This document shows positions 62,355 through 64,000 of a stretch of 64,000 nucleotides of DNA, in pieces. Source of the DNA: Microbacterium sp. JZ31. Its GTDB lineage: Bacteria > Actinomycetota > Actinomycetes > Actinomycetales > Microbacteriaceae. Made by a program: the position numbers and the translations under genes. Position 1 is the first letter of the stretch. Each line of letters opens with the position of its first letter. Below the pieces are notes generated by a model. The model was not told where the DNA came from, did not search any database, and saw only the letters and a list, made by a program, of their open reading frames with translations. Where the stretch lies: contig NZ_CP017661.1 in NCBI RefSeq assembly GCF_016805985.1, forward strand, positions 3,038,001-3,102,000, written 5' to 3'.

Positions 62355-62795
62355 TCAGGCTCCCGACGACTCCGCCATGAAGGCCTCAGGGCCCTTCTCC
62401 GCCGCCACCGGGTCCATCCACAGGAACTCGATGATGTTGCCGTCGGGATCGGCGAGGCTCACCGAGTACATGAAGCCGTAGTCCTGCGGGTCCTTGTGCT
62501 CGGAGCCGCCGGCGTCGAGCACGCGCTGACGGATGGCGTCGACGTCCTCGCGGGACTCGCGGCTGAGAGCCGTAATCACCTGGGCCGCGCCAGCGGGGTC
62601 GACGACCGCCTTGTCGGTGAACGTGCCGAAGTACTCCTTGGTGAGCACCATGAAGAAGACGTTGTCGTCCCACTTCACGCAGGCCGCGTTGTCGTCGGTG
62701 AACTCGGGCACGATCTCGGCGCCGAGCGCCGCGTAGAACTCCTTCGCCTTCGGCAGGTCGGCGGTGGGGAGGTTGACGAAGATGTTGGTGGGCAT
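62355..62795 (-). CDS. VOC family (glyoxalase-like) protein
   Basis: A 146-residue protein of the vicinal oxygen chelate fold. TNIFVNLPTADLPKAKEFYAALG is the first beta-alpha unit, with DDNVFFMVLTKEYFGTF in the first half and YGFMYSVSLADPDGNIIEFLWMD, ending in the D-P-D-G-N-x-x-E metal segment, in the second. This sequence type (PhnB/YaeR-like) often has unknown substrate. GGAGA lies 7 bp before ATG 62795; longer readings to ATG 62888 are possible but less likely. It is the first gene of an operon with the HxlR regulator. Confidence 0.87.
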   Translation of the reverse strand: MPTNIFVNLPTADLPKAKEFYAALGAEIVPEFTDDNAACVKWDDNVFFMVLTKEYFGTFTDKAVVDPAGAAQVITALSRESREDVDAIRQRVLDAGGSEHKDPQDYGFMYSVSLADPDGNIIEFLWMDPVAAEKGPEAFMAESSGA

Positions 62796-62887
62796 GACGT
62801 TCTCCTGCTTCTCTGCTGCGGCGCGGATGGAGCGCGCCGGATCGGGGATCTGCGTCGCCGGTTCGATCTCGCCCTCCGGCCTGCTCA

Positions 62888-62930
62888 TGCTTGCAAAAAA
62901 CAAGTAGAGGTGTCAAGACGTCGGTACGGA
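62888..62930 (-). promoter_or_regulatory. Promoter and candidate HxlR operator upstream of the VOC gene
   Basis: On the minus strand TTGACA, a perfect -35, is followed by ACTTG-TTTTTT-GCAAGC, an inverted repeat with CTTG/CAAG arms lying where the -10 is expected. Such AT-rich dyads are typical HxlR targets, suggesting autoregulation by the regulator encoded in the operon. Confidence 0.5.
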
Positions 62931-62985
62931 CGATGTCCGTCGCGCGGGGGAGGTCGCTCGGACGCGGAGTCCGTACCGTGGGAGG

Positions 62986-64000
62986 ATGGCGCTTCTCACG
63001 CGTGAACCACGCACGACCGGAGGCCTCCCGACCGCGCCCGACGCGGCGCCGCGGGCGCGTCCGACACACCGGGAGCTGCGCGCGGACGTCGTGCTCGCCG
63101 GCGCTCTGTTCGTGGCGGCCATCCTCAGCGTCGCGCTGTCGGCCTTGTCGCAGTTGTTCAGTTTCCGCGACGATGCGGGCGCGTGGCCGCTGCTCTTCGC
63201 CGCGCTGACGACCCTGCCGCTCGCGGTGCGTCGGCGCTTCCCCGTCGCCGTCGCCGTGACGATCTCGGGTGCCTACTTCGCCGGCACGTCGCTCGAGCTC
63301 GCGGAGCTGTATGTCAGCCAGGTGACCGTGTTCGTGGCGTTCTACACGATGGGCGCGTGGATGGACGACCGGCGTCGCGCGGCCTGGGCCCGCTGGCTGA
63401 TCATCCTCGGCATGTTCATCTGGATGCTCGTATCGACATATCTCGGCGCGGTGAACCCGAGCGAGAACATGCCCGACACGGCCGGGGCCTTCTCGCCCTA
63501 CGTCGCGTACATGCTCATCCTCTGGCTCGTGAACGTCGCCTACTTCGGCGGTGCGTATTACCTCGGGGATCGGGCGTACGCCGCCGCGCGGGATCGCGAC
63601 GCCCTGCGCCGCCGCACGCGCGAGCTCGAGGAGGAACGCGAGATGTCCGCCGCGCAGGCCGTCATGCTCGATCGCGTGCGCATCGCGCGCGAGCTGCACG
63701 ACGTGGTCGCGCACCACGTCTCGGCCATGGGCGTCCAGGCCGGCGCGGCGCGCACGGTGCTCGATCGCGACCCGGATGCCGCCCGAGGAATACTCGCGGC
63801 CGTCGAACAATCGGCGCGGGGCGCGATCGACGAGCTGCACCTGCTGCTCGACACGCTGCGTGCGCCCGAGACGGGCGACGAGCAGGCCTCGACGCTGCGC
63901 CTGGAAGGACTCGCATCGCTCGCGCACGAGATGACCGCCGCGGGCACGCCGACCACCTTCACGGTGGTGGGGGATCCGGTCGACGTGCCCGAGACCGTGC
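62986..64000 (+). CDS. NarL-type sensor histidine kinase, cut by the right edge
   Basis: The first 338 residues are visible and the frame is open at the edge. A cytosolic start of about 33 residues is followed by five or six membrane helices (to about residue 200), a coiled coil (RDRDALRRRTRELEEEREM) and the HisKA_3 dimerisation domain with the phospho-acceptor His in RIARELHDVVAHHVSAMGVQA, then the start of the ATPase domain region. This class pairs with LuxR-type response regulators, which would lie to the right. TACCGT at 62974-62979 lies seven bases before the ATG (leaderless). Confidence 0.9.
   Translation, partial: MALLTREPRTTGGLPTAPDAAPRARPTHRELRADVVLAGALFVAAILSVALSALSQLFSFRDDAGAWPLLFAALTTLPLAVRRRFPVAVAVTISGAYFAGTSLELAELYVSQVTVFVAFYTMGAWMDDRRRAAWARWLIILGMFIWMLVSTYLGAVNPSENMPDTAGAFSPYVAYMLILWLVNVAYFGGAYYLGDRAYAAARDRDALRRRTRELEEEREMSAAQAVMLDRVRIARELHDVVAHHVSAMGVQAGAARTVLDRDPDAARGILAAVEQSARGAIDELHLLLDTLRAPETGDEQASTLRLEGLASLAHEMTAAGTPTTFTVVGDPVDVPETV

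Overview
The window comes from a high-GC Gram-positive actinobacterium, most likely a Microbacterium or a close relative in the Microbacteriaceae. Supporting signs are very GC-rich coding DNA, frequent GTG/TTG starts, many 4-bp ATGA/GTGA/TTGA gene overlaps, coenzyme F420 genes, and many apparently leaderless mRNAs: a TAnnnT -10 box ends 7-8 nt before the start codon of at least twelve genes. I see no tRNA, rRNA, CRISPR array, transposase or phage gene. The family name is inference from these signs.

Layout. 1-5703: two tandem copies of an unrecognised four-gene cassette (three small membrane-anchored exported proteins A-B-C, plus a convergent polytopic protein D). 5725-13607: housekeeping genes (hotdog thioesterase, GNAT, F420 ligase CofE, enoyl-CoA hydratase, matrixin-type protease and lipoprotein, cytochrome b, aldo/keto reductase, RlmN). 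13668-22918: a LacI-controlled sugar operon with an ABC importer (solute-binding protein and two permeases), two ThuA-like proteins and three Gfo/Idh/MocA dehydrogenases, consistent with a keto-sugar catabolic route. 22971-27634: PhzF, an F420-type LLM oxidoreductase, a frameshifted Nramp transporter, an APH-like kinase and a DDN-type deazaflavin reductase. 27802-30866: ykoEDC thiamine-precursor ECF transporter behind a clear TPP riboswitch. 30939-41449: a D,D-carboxypeptidase, a DUF559 endonuclease gene between two 69-bp repeats, a heterodimeric ABC exporter, and a sensor kinase, membrane protein and response regulator.

41578-45671 is a surface-protein operon: three exported proteins with alternate (SipW-type) signal peptides, one of them with a ricin-like lectin domain, a LAxTG-anchored protein, and an ER-type signal peptidase. 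Its upstream region carries stacked palindromes. 46018-49528: a 3-hydroxyisobutyryl-CoA hydrolase, an ABC ATPase with a 300-residue acidic and His-rich tail, and a small unknown. 49616-55158: a tightly overlapping F420 operon (fbiC, a Baeyer-Villiger monooxygenase, fgd, cofC). 55225-62795: GH38 mannosidase, GntR regulator, ROK kinase, pyrE, xthA, HxlR regulator and VOC protein. The right edge cuts a NarL-type sensor kinase.

The points most worth a second look are: an FbiC whose CofH half lacks the radical-SAM cysteine motif; the duplicated A-B-C/D cassette; the DUF559 gene between two copies of a palindromic repeat; the SipW-type surface-protein operon; and the orphan ABC ATPase with the histidine-rich tail. 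No database search was possible, so family names rest on motifs read by eye.
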